A stretch of 64,000 nucleotides of DNA from Aegilops tauschii subsp. strangulata (GCF_002575655.3 NC_053037.3:326581294-326645293); one strand, 5' to 3'. Numbered from the stretch's first letter, positions 11,573-22,131 are shown. Notes: generated from the sequence alone by a model not told the origin. A program made the numbers and translations.

Positions 11573-12113
11573 CCTAACAATTTCAACAAAGCATTCTTGT
11601 CAACACGATTATCTTTTCAATTCAAAAAAACTAAAGTAGGCCTACTACATGCAAGATTCAAAGCATATGTATCCAAAGCATTTTTCTCAATACGAGTATA
11701 ATTCAAAGCATATGTATCCAAAACTAAACTAGGCCTACTTCATACAAATAACTTTTCCATAGAAATAACATGTCAATCTATATATCCAACCATATCTTTT
11801 CAATAAAATAAAATACACTAGGGTTTCAAAAATCAAACAAACAAGGGTTGTAATACATGCAAGATTCATATCTAATCAAATCAAACAAGGATTCCCCAAA
11901 TCTTTGAAATACCATATTTTGTATGGATAGAAAGAAGGGGATCGGAGGAGAGTACCTTCTAGGATGGATTGGTGAAGAAATGCATGGACCAAATCGTCGG
12001 ATCTGAAGGATTTGGGAGAGGGGATTGAGAGGGGGAGAGGAGGAAGCCGCCGGCGCTGTTCTGTAACTCCTGGAACGAATGGGTGGGATGGGGGGAGGGG
12101 GAGCGGGCGGCTG

Positions 12114-12381
12114 GCATCTAAGTCACAGTGCAACGCCTAAGGGCTAGGTGCTGCACATTACATGTGGGGCGCCTACCTCGTAGGCGCTGCACTGCTGGGT
12201 CCGGGGCCCAGGGCTGCCATGGTGGACTGGAGTGCAACGCCCCAGAGCTAGGCGCTGCACCGTTGGGTGTGGCGCCGGCGTGGCGGGCGCTGCACAAAAA
12301 GGTCAGGGGAGTGAAATAGTTTCACGGGCAGTTCATTCTATGAATTGATTTCGTTTCGAGGTCAAAATTGTCAAATTTGCC
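12114..12381 (-). repeat. MULE right terminal inverted repeat
   Basis: Complement of the left terminal repeat at 7745-8012, ending with the MULE terminus at 12381. Weaker similarity extends inward to about 11930, covering the predicted leader of the plant mobile domain gene. Confidence 0.8.
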
Positions 12382-12579
12382 GCAACTTTAGGCCAGTGAT
12401 TATGGATAATTGCCCGCCCAACCTCCGTCCTGTTCAGGAAGACTTCAATATTGTACCGTGGGTGTTGAATGAATACCTTCCTCGCCTCTTGACCATGCAG
12501 GTGGTTTGAGAGGTAATCATCGGTGAACTGCTTTCACTACTGCAAGATGCTGCTAACGCGGCACTACGATCAGAGACCC

Positions 12580-13040
12580 TTCAGCGAAACTGTGTGCGAT
12601 GCAATAATCGCAAACGGTGGTGTAAAATAACCATAAAAAAAGGTGCAAACCGTTTGCGATGGAGGGTGCATAAACACGGTTCAAATTTTAGTTGCGTGTG
12701 TGATGCAGGGCATACGGTTGATCGATACGAACTGTTTACGATTAGACATAACAATAGAAATGGGCAGCCATATCAATGTGTGTGCGATATACGACATACA
12801 GTTCGCTCTGATGAACTGTTTGCGATGATCGAGGCGAACACAAATGATTCGGCGTAACAAGATGTGTGTGATACCCGGCAAACAGGTCGGTAATCAGAAT
12901 TGTGTGCGATCATTATAGACAGCCCATATGGACTTTTTTATGAATTGTGTGCTCGTTAGGGCACACAGTTCAACAAACCAACCTGTGGGCGATAATGTAG
13001 AAGATCTTTGTCGAATATTTATTACTAACCGTCTGCGATG
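12580..13040. repeat. CACTA-B subterminal GTGTGCGAT-type array
   Basis: About ten variants of GTNTGCGAT occur at roughly 30-50 bp steps (for example near 12591, 12652, 12697, 12734, 12780, 12818, 12864, 12902, 12987, 13030). Such arrays are accessory-protein binding platforms in En/Spm; here this is inferred. The same motif is present in CACTA-A. Confidence 0.65.
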
Positions 13041-13114
13041 AGATTGACAGCATAAACAGAGATAACAAATTAATATGAGCGAACGGAAATAGAGATATGT
13101 ACAACCTGCTTAAT

Positions 13115-13489
13115 TTAGTCCTTCTTCTTGTTGTTGTTGTTGGATGGCCCCGCGACATCGTCTTGGTGAGGACGCTTCTTGCCGCTGACGGTTGGCTTTT
13201 CATCGCCGCCGCCGTCGTCATCGTCATTGCTGTCGTCCTCCTCCTCCTCCTTATTCGACCATTCCTCCTCATCATCATCGTCGTCCTCTTCTCCGTCCTC
13301 CGACAGCTCCTCGTCCGGCTGGTTGGCGTCTAACGACTCCGAAGGCGGCGTCCCTTCCATGATCCGGATATAATCGAGGTCTTGGCTCGACGTCGGACTC
13401 ATGGAAGACGAGCGGTATGATTCCGATGTTGACCTATCATCGGGCGCCAAACTGCTGGTCGAATTGTCGTCCTCGCTGTCGCTCGACAT
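13115..13489 (-). CDS. Acidic low-complexity ORF of CACTA-B
   Basis: From the ATG at 13489 the frame encodes about 125 residues starting MSSDSEDDNSTSS. A serine/threonine-rich N-terminus is followed by a DYIRIMEGTPP block, a long Asp/Glu tract (about residues 60-90) and a basic C-terminus (GKKRPHQ, then NNNNKKKD) that could serve as a nuclear signal. No fold is recognised. The open frame can be extended upstream to 13585, but the MSSDS start fits better. Position and orientation suggest an accessory product of CACTA-B. The acidic tract is encoded by a GAG/GAC-type repeat, so chance openness cannot be excluded. Confidence 0.45.
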   Translation of the reverse strand: MSSDSEDDNSTSSLAPDDRSTSESYRSSSMSPTSSQDLDYIRIMEGTPPSESLDANQPDEELSEDGEEDDDDDEEEWSNKEEEEDDSNDDDDGGGDEKPTVSGKKRPHQDDVAGPSNNNNKKKD

Positions 13490-13954
13490 GGCTGCAGAGT
13501 GTGTGCCAGTGTGTAGCGCGGCCTGCCGTGGACGATGAGGATGGTGGACACTTAAGCGGGGTATGCAGAGAAGAGGAAATGCCAATTGAAGCGGGGGTTG
13601 ACGTATTATCTAACCGCTCATATAATCAACCAATTATTTGTACCCAGTCGCTCCAAATTCTCGGGGTTGCGCAGGACTCCTATTGGATGGTTTATTTTTT
13701 TAGGACAAAAAGAAGGAACGAGTTTTGGGATTATGCACCGGTACCGGTACGCACGGAGTAGGACAGTTGGCAAGCAATACATTGAGCCCTTCTTATTGAT
13801 AAAGCCAGTAATAATCAAACTACAAAGGAAAAGATAAAAAGACAAAGAAAAATATCTACACGAATCTTCGCGTAACATCAATGGCATAGGACCTAGATGT
13901 GCATTAATTAGAGCACATCTAGATGTGCTTTAGCAATACTGTCAAACAGAACCC

Positions 13955-14683
13955 CTAATCATCGTTGCAAATAGCGCATAGAACATGGCTAATGCGACAA
14001 CCAGAACTAGACATGCTTGTTCCTTCTTGTCTCTTGCTTTCATCTGTTGCCTGTGATTGATTCTTTCTTGCTTCATCATACTGATTGTACATTCCAGACT
14101 AGCCAATTTCTTCTTGAGCTTTAAATTATCTTATGCGATCTTGGTGATAACACTCTGAGCCCTGCCATGCCATTCTTCATCCAGCCAGTTAACAAAGGCA
14201 CATGCCTCATATCCCTGCCAATGTTAAATAATATTCAGGATGAGCGGCGGCATTAACTGAAGTAAAATGATGAACTTAGCACTAACCTCTAAGGGCCAAC
14301 TAAGAAACGGCCTACCAATGTCGAATCCCTCCGTGCATACATGTCGAGCGGGATTGTGCCTGTGCACACAACTCAGCTTTTGGTACTTCTCGGTGGCGCT
14401 AAACTCGGAGTCGAACTCGTGTTGCGGGAGTCTGGAGTCATGCTCCAGATCCAGTGGAAGATCGCTTTCCTGTGGGGGAGGGGTGTCATTCAGGACGGAT
14501 TTAGCAAGGAGCTATACTTTGGACATGCTAAAAAAGATCGGGATAGATTGGAACCTGACAGGTCGATTCGGATCCATAGTACACCTGCCTTCTGATGACC
14601 TTAGGCAAGTGCTCGGCGGCGACCGCCATCGTGGCGGCGATACGAGCAGGAGCAGCCGCACCAAAACCATCAACACCACTCAT
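13955..14683 (-). CDS. Zinc-finger-like accessory protein of CACTA-B (GRF-like)
   Basis: Two exons are inferred: 14683-14287 and 14214-13955, with a 72-bp GT-AG intron. The start is the MSGVDGFGAAAP methionine. A HRHNPARHVCTEGFDIGR block with a following CPL resembles a GRF-type zinc finger. After the intron come FVNWLDEEWHGRAQ, a lysine-rich coiled-coil stretch and a final hydrophobic segment (ACLVLVVALAMFYALFA) that could span a membrane. Two in-frame stops are visible: TAA near 14518 in exon 1 (after SMSKV) and a TAA after SVITKIA in exon 2, so this copy is probably not functional. The gene diverges from TNP2 and reads toward the left terminus, the place of the B3-like gene in CACTA-A. The function is unknown. 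Confidence 0.55.
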
Positions 14684-14815
14684 CCGCATTCCCCCAATGT
14701 CAGCGCCATGCGAGGGAATTTGGAGGCTATGTAGGAATTTGGGGGAAATGGGGAAACTGTGGGGATAAGCTAACGGCCAGGAACTACTTATGGCACTATA
14801 TGTTGTATACGGCAC

Positions 14816-15570
14816 ACTGTTTATATATGTCGTTTGTGTTAGGTACTACAACGTCACACACAATTTCCGCACCAAACCGTGTGAGAAGACAACATAGGTT
14901 AGACACGGTTGCCGTTACATAATCGTATATGATGTACTACCCTGTCCATATAATTGAGTTACAATGATACTGTGTAAACAGCCGTTCTGCAGATATCCGT
15001 CAAAAAAAAGCCGCTCTGCATATAGAGATGGCGGTGGCGGCCTAGGCGGCGGCTACCGGAGAAGAGGTCAATCCTCGGTCGATGGGCGGTGGCGGTGTCA
15101 TAGGAGGTCAATCCTCGGTCTGCGGCAGGAGATAGGAGGAGCTCAACCATCGAGGTCGGCGGCGGCGTGATTCGAGCGCATCCATCGCGGTCGATGGCGG
15201 GATAGTGGAGGTCGAACTTCAGGCGGTAGCTGCACTAAGCTTTGCTCCTCGACCCTGCTGTCTCGGTGTGCCGCCGCATCGCGCTTCTCTGTCTGCTGGG
15301 TGGAGGTCGCCACGCGGCTAATTAATTAAGGTATTCTTTTTGTGAGTGGCTTAATTAACGTATTCAATTCCTAAGGGTAGTGTTGTACTAGTACTCTGCC
15401 TGTAAATTGACTGGCTATTAATTTTTGTTATTGCACGTCTGGATAACAACATGGAGCGCCCTCAGTAATTATGAAAATAAAACCTTGTGATTTATGCACG
15501 CATCTTTGGGCAGCAGTTAATCCGTGTATTAATGTTGGTTTTGTTTTTAATTACCATTCGTGTGGTGCAG
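14816..15570. promoter_or_regulatory. Divergent intergenic region between accessory gene and TNP2
   Basis: Non-coding, with further motifs of the subterminal type (CACACTG, GTTTGTGTTAG, CACACAATTT, CCGTGTGAG between 14810 and 14890) and a GGCGG-rich stretch (15030-15230). Transcription of both flanking genes probably starts here. A splice acceptor GTGCAG lies immediately before the TNP2 ATG, so the TNP2 transcript likely has a 5' intron in this region. Confidence 0.45.
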
Positions 15571-18090
15571 ATGGAACGATCTCGATGGACGAAGAAATGG
15601 AAAACCACAGATTTTATCAGTGGCATGACAGAGTTCGTGAATTTGGCTGAAAGTACAAAGAGGAGAATTGGCGATGCGGATTACATCTTGTGTCCATGTA
15701 CTGATTATGCCAATACAGAGTCAGATGAAGTTGTAGATGTCCAGTTGCACTTAGTCTCTAGGGGATTCATGGATGGATATACACATTGGACCAGACACGG
15801 TGAAGAGGAGGTCATGGATGAAGATACCCAGGGCAGCGAGATGCCAAACCCCGATCGGTGTCACTTGGATGATGAATCTAACATCGGGGCAGAGGCGTCA
15901 AGCAACCAATGGAACACCGGAAAGCCGAAACACCCACTGGAAAACCAAGACGTCGACGCAGATGACGACGATCTTGATATGCCAGATTTTGCTGCTATGA
16001 TTGCAGATTTCGAGGGCCCAAAAATGATATGATTGGGTACAAGGATCTGCCAACCATTGATGCGGACTCTAAGAAAGAATTGTATTCAGGTTGCAAAAAG
16101 AAATATTCCAAGTTGAGTGCCACCCTGGCGCTTCTCAGATTTAAAGCAGCAAACGTTCTATCAAACAAGGGCTTCACAGAGATGTTATGTCTTTTCAAAG
16201 AAATTCTTCCGGAAGATAACGTGCTCCCCAGAAGCACGAATGAAGCAAACAAAATTGTTTGCCCATTGGAACTTGAAGTACAGAAGTTACACGCTTGTGT
16301 GAATGATTGTATATTGTACCGTGGTGAGTACAAAGATTTGCGTGCATGTCCCACATGCAAGCATGCACGATAGAAGCGCAGGAGAGCAAAGGACAAGTAC
16401 AAATTGGACGATGAGATCAAGACAGGAATCCCGTTCAAGGTTGTTTGGTACTTGCCTTTAATTCCAAGGTTGAGGCGTTTGTTTGCAAACCCTAGAGAGG
16501 CAAAGAGGTTGTGGTGGCATCATGATGAGCGAATTGCGGATAAGTTTATGAGGCACCCGAAAGATGGGGCTCAGTGGGAATTAATCAGCAGCAAGTTTTA
16601 AAAATTTGCCAAGGATCCTAGAAGTATAAGGCTCGGGGAGTGTACTGACGGGATGAATCCTTTTGGCGGTATGCGCACCAATCACAGCACATGGCCGGTG
16701 CTTCTGTGCATATATAACCTAGCTCCTTGGTTGTGTATGAAGAAAAAATACATTATGATGTCAATGATTATCCAAGGCCCAAAGCAACCTGGAAATGACA
16801 TCGACATTTACTTTCAGCTACTGGTAGAAGAACTGCTGATAGTGTGGATAGATGCGCCTGCTGTAAAATGTTATGATGCTTACAGAAAGGAGATTTTCAA
16901 TCTACATGCGATGCTGGTGCACACCATTCAATATATGCCGGCATTAGGCAACACATCGGGGCAGAAAACAAAGGGAGATGTAGGGTGTGTCACATGCATG
17001 GATAGGACAGCTAGCAGAAGATTTCCCAACTGACACAAAACCGTGTATTTGCGTCATCGTAGGTTCTTACGGAAAACTCACCCATACTGAAAGATGAAAG
17101 CTGAATTTCATGGTACAACAGAGGCAGGTGTGGGCCCAAGACCCTATGAAGGGGGGGTGGTCCACAACATGGCTAAAAAATTTAATGTTGTGCTTGGCAA
17201 GAACCACCCTTTGACGGTGAAACAAAAACCCAAGGGTCAAGTGTTTAAGAATAAATCGGTGTTCTAGAAATTACCTTACTGGGAGATTCTATGTGTACGT
17301 CACTGCATCGATGTCATGCATGTAGAGAAGAATGTATGTGAAAGCATCCTTGGTACTCTGCTCAAGATTAAAGGTAAAAGAAAGGATGGTGACGGTTCAC
17401 GGCTCGATATGCTTGCTGATCAGTCAAAACACAAGAGTGAAGCATAAGATGATGACAAATTCATCAAAGCTCGCCAGAGTTACAATTTCAGTACAAAAGA
17501 AGCAACACAGTTCTTCACCTATTTGTTGTCAGTTAAGACACCCTCTTCCTACTGCGCAAACATCAAAAGTGTCGTGGATGTGAGCTCATGTAAAATGAAG
17601 TTTGGACACATGAAGTCACATGATTGCCACGTAATGTTGACACAAATCCTCCCGGTGGCCATCAGGAATCTGATGGACAAAGATATAAGAAACACACTCA
17701 TTGACCTCTATGATTTCTTCAACCAACTATGGCAGAAAGTTGTAGATCCTGAAGAGTTGGATCGTATGCAAGATGATATGCAAGAATATTATCCAGCCTA
17801 GAGATATTTTTCCCACCGTCATTCTTTGATGTCATGGTCCATCTCACTGTGCACCCCGTCGACGAGATAAAGTATTATGGTCATGTGTTTCTTCGCAACA
17901 TGTATCCCTTCAAGCGGCTCATGGGAATACTGAAGCGCTTTTGTTGGAACCGAAACCATCCAGAGGCAAGCATCCTACGAGGTTATACCGCGGAGGAGGT
18001 GGTTGAGTTTTGCACCGAATACATGAAACAAAGACCTATAGGTTTGCTCCTCTCTCACCACGAGGGAAGGCTGAAAGGTAAGTCGGTCCT
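15571..18090 (+). pseudogene. TNP2-type CACTA transposase with DUF4218 region, decayed and interrupted
   Basis: The ATG at 15571 follows a splice acceptor. In order: transposase-associated domain (15571-15790; a CPCTDYAN metal-binding-like block and LHLVSRGFMDGYTHW), linker, a YSGCKKKYSKL to CPTCKHAR block (16070-16370), the TNP2 catalytic region (TDGMNPFGGMRTNHSTWPV near 16645, then a plveeL-type block, IYFQLLVEELLIVW), and the DUF4218 region (17830-18090; MVHLTVHPVDEIKYYGHVF). Stops or frame breaks occur near 16030, 16371, 16600, 17032 and 17265, and later ones near 17450 and 17800. The usual DxPA-type acid is lost: the motif reads TIQYMPALG, with no aspartate. The C-terminus is cut off at 18090 by the Angela LTR, just after HHEGRLKGK. 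Confidence 0.85.
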
Positions 18091-18456
18091 TGATATGCCC
18101 TAGAGGCAATAATAAATGGTTATTATTGTATTTCCTTGTTCATGATAATTGTCTATTGTTCATGCTATAATTGTATTAACCGGAAACCGTAATACATGTG
18201 TGAATACATAGACCACAACATGTCCCTAGTAAGCCTCTAGTTGACTAGCTCGTTGATCAATAGAAGGTTATGGTTTCCTGACCATGAACATTGGATGTCG
18301 TTGATGACGGGATCGCATCATTAGGAGAATGATGTGATGGACAAGACCCAATCCTACGCATAGCACAAGATCGTGTAGTTCGTTTGCTAGAGCTTTTCTA
18401 ATGTCAAGTATCATTTCCTTAGACCATGAGATTGTGCAACTCCAGGATACCGTAGG
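18091..18456 (+). mobile_element. Truncated Angela-type LTR (5' portion)
   Basis: Begins TGATATGCCCTAGAGGC, an Angela/BARE/WIS-type LTR start with a short internal loss after the TG. The candidate 5-bp target duplication is GTCCT (18086-18090). After about 366 bp the LTR ends abruptly at ACCGTAGG and joins reverse-transcriptase coding sequence, so most of the LTR, the primer site and gag to early RT are deleted. It is a different LTR subfamily from the one at 19873. Confidence 0.8.
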
Positions 18457-19872
18457 GGGCCACGAAATCTGAGATGGGATCCATGTATGAGAACAAAGTG
18501 TAGACTTTGGTTGACTTGCCCGATGATCGGCAAGCCATAGAAAATAAATGGATCTTCAGGAGGAAGACGGACGCTGATAGTAGTGTTACTATCTACAAAG
18601 CTAGACTTGTCGAAAAAGGTTTTCGACAAAGTTCAAGATGTTGACTACGATGAGATCTTCTCACTCGTAGCGATGCTTAAGTCTGTCTGAATCATGTTAG
18701 CAAATTGCCACATTTTATGAAATCTGGCAAATGGATGTCAAAACTATATTCCTTAATGGATTTCTTAAAGAAGAGTTGTATATGATGCAACCAGAAGGTT
18801 TTGTCGATCCTAAAGGTGCTAACAAAATGTGCAAGCTCCAGCGATCCATCCATGGACTGGTGCAAAGCATCTCGGAGTTGGAATATACGCTTTGATGAGT
18901 TGATCAAAGCATATAGATTTATACAGACTTGCGATGAAGCCTGTTTTTACAAGAAAGTGAGTGGGAGCACTAAAATTTTCTGATAAGTATATGTGAAAGA
19001 CATATTGTTGATCGGAAATGATGTAGAATTTTCTGGAAAGCATAAAGGAGTGTTTGAAAGGAGTTTTTTAAAGAAAGAGCTCGGTAAAGCTGCTTACATA
19101 TTGAGCATCAAGATCTATAGAGATAGATCAAAACACTTGATAAGTTTTTCAATGAGTACATGCCTTGACAAGATTTTGAAGTAGTTCAAAATGGAACAGT
19201 CAAAGAAAGAATTCTTGCCTGTGTTGCAAGGTGTGAAGTTGAGTAAGACTCAAAGCCCGACCACGACAGAAGATAGAGAGAGAATGAAAGTCATTCCCTA
19301 TGCCTCAGCCATAGGTTCTATAAAGTATGCCATGCTGTGTACCAGATCTAGTGTATACCCTACACTGAGTTTGGTAAGGGAGTACAATAGTGATCTAGGA
19401 GTAGATCACTGGACAGCGGTCAAAATTATCCTTAGTGGAATAAGGATATGTTTCTCGATTATGGAGGTGACAAAAGGTTCGTCGTAAAGGGTTACGTTGA
19501 TGCAAGTTTTGACACTGATCCAGATGACTCTAAGTCTCAATCTGGATACATATTGAAACTGGGAGCAATTAGCTAGAGTAGCTCCGTGCAGAGCATTATT
19601 GACATAGAAATTTCCAAAATACATACGGATCTGAATATGGCAGACCCGTTTCTAAACTTCTCTCACAAGCAAAACATGATCACACATTAGTACTCTTTGG
19701 GTATTAATCACATGGCGATGTGAACTAAGATTACTGACTCTAGTAAACCCTTTGAGTGTTGGTCACATGGCGATGTGAACTATGGGTGTTAATCACATGG
19801 TGATGTGAACTATTGGTGTTAAATCACATGGCGATGTGAACTAGATTATTGACTCTAGTTCAAGTGGGAGAC
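18457..19872 (+). pseudogene. Copia reverse transcriptase/RNase H remnant (Angela copy 1)
   Basis: This is the 3' part of a Copia polyprotein. The RT palm region includes [12 protein letters not shown] (from 18781) and a YVKDILLIGND site near 18990, where the family has YVDD, so one catalytic aspartate is replaced. RNase H follows to about 19680, including a damaged ADPLTK-type end (19639). Stops include a TAG at 18500 in place of a tryptophan codon, and several frame breaks. A repeated leader (GGTGTTAATCACATGG-type units, 19697-19840) precedes the polypurine tract CAAGTGGGAGAC (19861-19872). Relative to copy 2 this copy keeps 682 bp. Confidence 0.85.
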
Positions 19873-21584
19873 TGAAGGAAATATGCCCTAGAGGCAATAA
19901 TAAAGTTATTATTTATTTCCTTATTTCATGATAAATGTTTATTATTCATGCTAGAATTGTATTAACCGGAAACTTAGTACATGTGTGAATACATAGACAA
20001 ACATAGTGTCACTAGTATGCCTCTACTTGACTAGCTCATTGAATCAAAGATGGTTAAGTTTCCTCGCCATTGACATTTGATTAACGGGATCACATCATTA
20101 GACAATGATGTGATTGACTTGACCCATTCCGTTAGCTTAGCATTTGATCGTTTAGTATATTGGTATTGCTTTCTTCATGACTTATACATGTTCCTATGAC
20201 TATGCGATTATGCAACTCCCGAATACCGGAGGAACACTTTATGTGCTACCAAACGTCACAACGTAACTGGGTGATTATAAAGGTTCTCCACAGGTGTCTC
20301 CGATGGTACTTGTTGAGTTGGCATAGATCGAGATTAGGATTTGTCACTCCGATTGTCGGAGAGGTATCTCTGGGCCCTCTCGGTAATGCACATCACTATA
20401 AGCCTTGCACGCAATGTGACTAATGAGTTAGTTGCGGGATGATGCATTACAGAACGAGTAAAGAGACTTGCCGGTAACGAGATTGAACTAGGTATTGAGA
20501 TACCGACGATCGAATCTTGGGCAAGTAACATACCGATGACAAAGGGAACAACGTATGTTGTTATGCGGCTTGACCGATACAGATCTTTGTAGAATATGTA
20601 GGAACCAATATGAGCATCCAGGTTCCGCTATTGGTTATTGACCGGAGATGAGTCTCGGTCATGTCTACATAGTTCTCGAACCCGTAGGGTCCGCACGCTT
20701 AATGTTCTGTGACGTTTGTATTATGAGTTATGTGATTTGATGACCGAAGTTTGTTCGGAGTCCCGGATGAGATCGGGGACATAACGAGGAGTCTGAAAAT
20801 GGTCGAGGCGTAAAGATCGATATATTGGAAGGCTATATTCAGACATCGGAAAGGTTCCGAGTGATTCGGGTATTTTTCGGAGTACCGGAGAGTTACGGGA
20901 ATTCGTATTGGGCCTTAATGGGCCATACGAGAAAGGAGAGAAAGGCCTCAAGGGTGGCCGCGCCCCTTCCCCATGGACTGGTCCGAATTGGACTAGGGAA
21001 AGGGGGCGCCCCCTTCCTTCCTTCTCCTTCTCCTTCCCTTTTTCCTATTCCATGTGGGAGGTGGAATCCTACTAGGACTAGGGAGTCCTAGTAGGACTCC
21101 ACACTTTGGGCGCGCCCTATGAGGGCCGGCCTCCTCCTCCCTCCATCCTTTATATACGTTGCCAGGGGCACCCCATAGACACACAAGTTGATCATTGATC
21201 TCTTATCCGTGTGCGGAGCCCCCCTCCAGCATAATCCACCTTGGTCATATCGTCGTAGTGCTTAGGCGAAGCCCTGTGCCGGTAGCTTCATCATCACCAT
21301 CATCACGCCGTCGTGCTGACGGAGCTCTCCCTCAAAGCTCTACTGGATCATGAGTTCGTGGGACGTCACCGAGCTGAACATGTGCAGATCGCGGAGGTGA
21401 CGTACGTTAGGTATTAGGATCGGTCGATTGTGAAGATGTACGACTACATCAACCGCGTTGTCATAACGCTTCCGTTATCGGTCTACGAGGGTACGTGGAT
21501 AACACTCTCCCCTCTCGTTGCTATGCATCACCATGATATTGCGTGTGCGGAGAAATTTGTTTGAAATTACTACGTTCCCCAATA
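19873..21584 (+). repeat. Complete Angela-type Copia LTR, 1712 bp
   Basis: Starts TGAAGGAAATATGCCC right after a polypurine tract and ends TACGTTCCCCAATA right before an initiator-Met primer-binding site. It can therefore serve both as the 3' LTR of the copy on its left and the 5' LTR of the copy on its right. The GC-rich part (20940-21180) has CTTTATATACG (21150) as probable TATA box. Open frames inside are not genes. Confidence 0.9.
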
Positions 21585-21585
21585 G

Positions 21586-21597
21586 TGGTATCAGAGC
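21586..21597 (+). other. Primer-binding site, initiator tRNA-Met
   Basis: TGGTATCAGAGC, complementary to the 3' end of initiator tRNA-Met, one base after the LTR. It primes reverse transcription in plant Copia elements. Confidence 0.9.
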
Positions 21598-22131
21598 CAG
21601 GTTTATGCTTAGATGTTATATGCACGAGTAGAACACAAGTGAGTTGTGGGCGATAATAGTCATACTGCTTACCAGCATGTCATACTTTGATTCGGCGGTA
21701 TTCTTGGATGAAGCGTCCCGGACCGACATTACGCGTACGCTTACGCGAGACTGGTTCTACCGACGTGCTTCGCACACAGGTGGCTGGCGGGTGTCAGTTT
21801 CTCCAACTTTACTCGAATTGAGTGTGGCTACGCCCGGTCCTTGTTGAAGGTTAAAACAGCACATACTTGACGAAAAATCGTTGTGGTTCTTGCTCAGCCC
21901 GTAGCAGCCACGTAAAACTTGCAACAACAAAGTAGAGGACGTCTAACTTGTTTTTGCAGGGCTTGTTGTGATGTGATATGGTCAAGACGTGATGAGATAT
22001 AAGTTGTTGTATGAGATGATCATGTTTTGTGGAAGTTATCTGCAACTGGCAGAAGCCTTATGGTTGTCTCTTTATTGCATAAGATGCAAGCGCCAAATAA
22101 TTGCTTTACTTTGTCGCTATGCGATAGCAAT
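21598..22131 (+). mobile_element. Angela copy 2, 5' internal leader (left of CACTA-C)
   Basis: Untranslated leader between the primer-binding site and gag, non-coding. It ends at GCGATAGCAAT, where CACTA-C is inserted; the leader resumes at 52951 after the AAT duplication. Confidence 0.8.

Larger units (their letters stand above)
7745..12381. mobile_element. Mutator-like element (MULE), complete, 4637 bp
   Basis: Both ends start GGCAAATTTGACAATTTTG reading inward, and the element is flanked by identical 9-bp duplications GCAACTTTA at 7736-7744 and 12382-12390, the size typical of Mutator. It carries two convergent genes: a truncated MURA-type transposase (plus strand) and a plant mobile domain gene (minus strand). 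Both genes are broken, so the copy is probably non-autonomous now. It sits inside the B3-like gene of CACTA-A. Confidence 0.9.
7645..12533 (-). pseudogene. B3-like DNA-binding domain gene of CACTA-A, split by MULE
   Basis: The minus-strand coding pieces 12533-12391 and 7744-7645 read as one frame when the intervening MULE and one copy of its 9-bp duplication are set aside. They give about 80 C-terminal residues ending at a TGA (7647-7645). The pattern, a KVFIQHPRYNIEV block, then RAIIHNHW, then TFNITEGSMFAFRF and a final LSIYHV, matches the end of a plant B3 fold (strand-helix-strand, W and FRF positions). The N-terminal part is cut off by CACTA-B at 12535. The gene reads toward the left terminus, as accessory genes do in the other CACTA elements here. 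B3-like assignment is by pattern; a role in binding subterminal repeats is inference. Confidence 0.6.
6998..12534. mobile_element. CACTA-A transposon, left portion
   Basis: The left terminus CACTGGTGCAGAG starts at 6998 inside the Sabrina-like element, preceded by CAC (6995-6997), the candidate 3-bp target duplication. A subterminal array (7010-7440) and the 3' end of a minus-strand B3-like gene follow. That gene is interrupted first by a MULE and then, at 12535, by CACTA-B. No transposase of this element is in the window; its other half and right end should be beyond 64000. Confidence 0.65.
12535..18090. mobile_element. CACTA-B transposon, left portion
   Basis: The left terminus CACTACTGCAAGATGC begins at 12535 inside the B3-like gene of CACTA-A (TTT at 12532-12534 is the candidate duplication). 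The order is subterminal array, two minus-strand accessory ORFs, a divergent promoter region, then a plus-strand TNP2 transposase. The transposase is cut at 18090 by an Angela-type LTR. The rest of the element should lie beyond 64000. Confidence 0.65.

Noticed and set aside
12391..12400. CCAGTG as a possible right end of CACTA-A
   Set aside because: Lacks the TCTGCA part of the terminus, and the site is the coding sequence of the B3-like gene next to the MULE duplication.
13097..13373. Hydrophobic plus-strand frames (poly-Ser, poly-Leu/Val)
   Set aside because: Antisense of the acidic ORF; a GAG/GAC repeat read on the other strand gives such peptides.
14267..14734. Plus-strand 155-codon frame
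   Set aside because: Overlaps the minus-strand accessory gene, which has a matching zinc-finger-like layout and intron.
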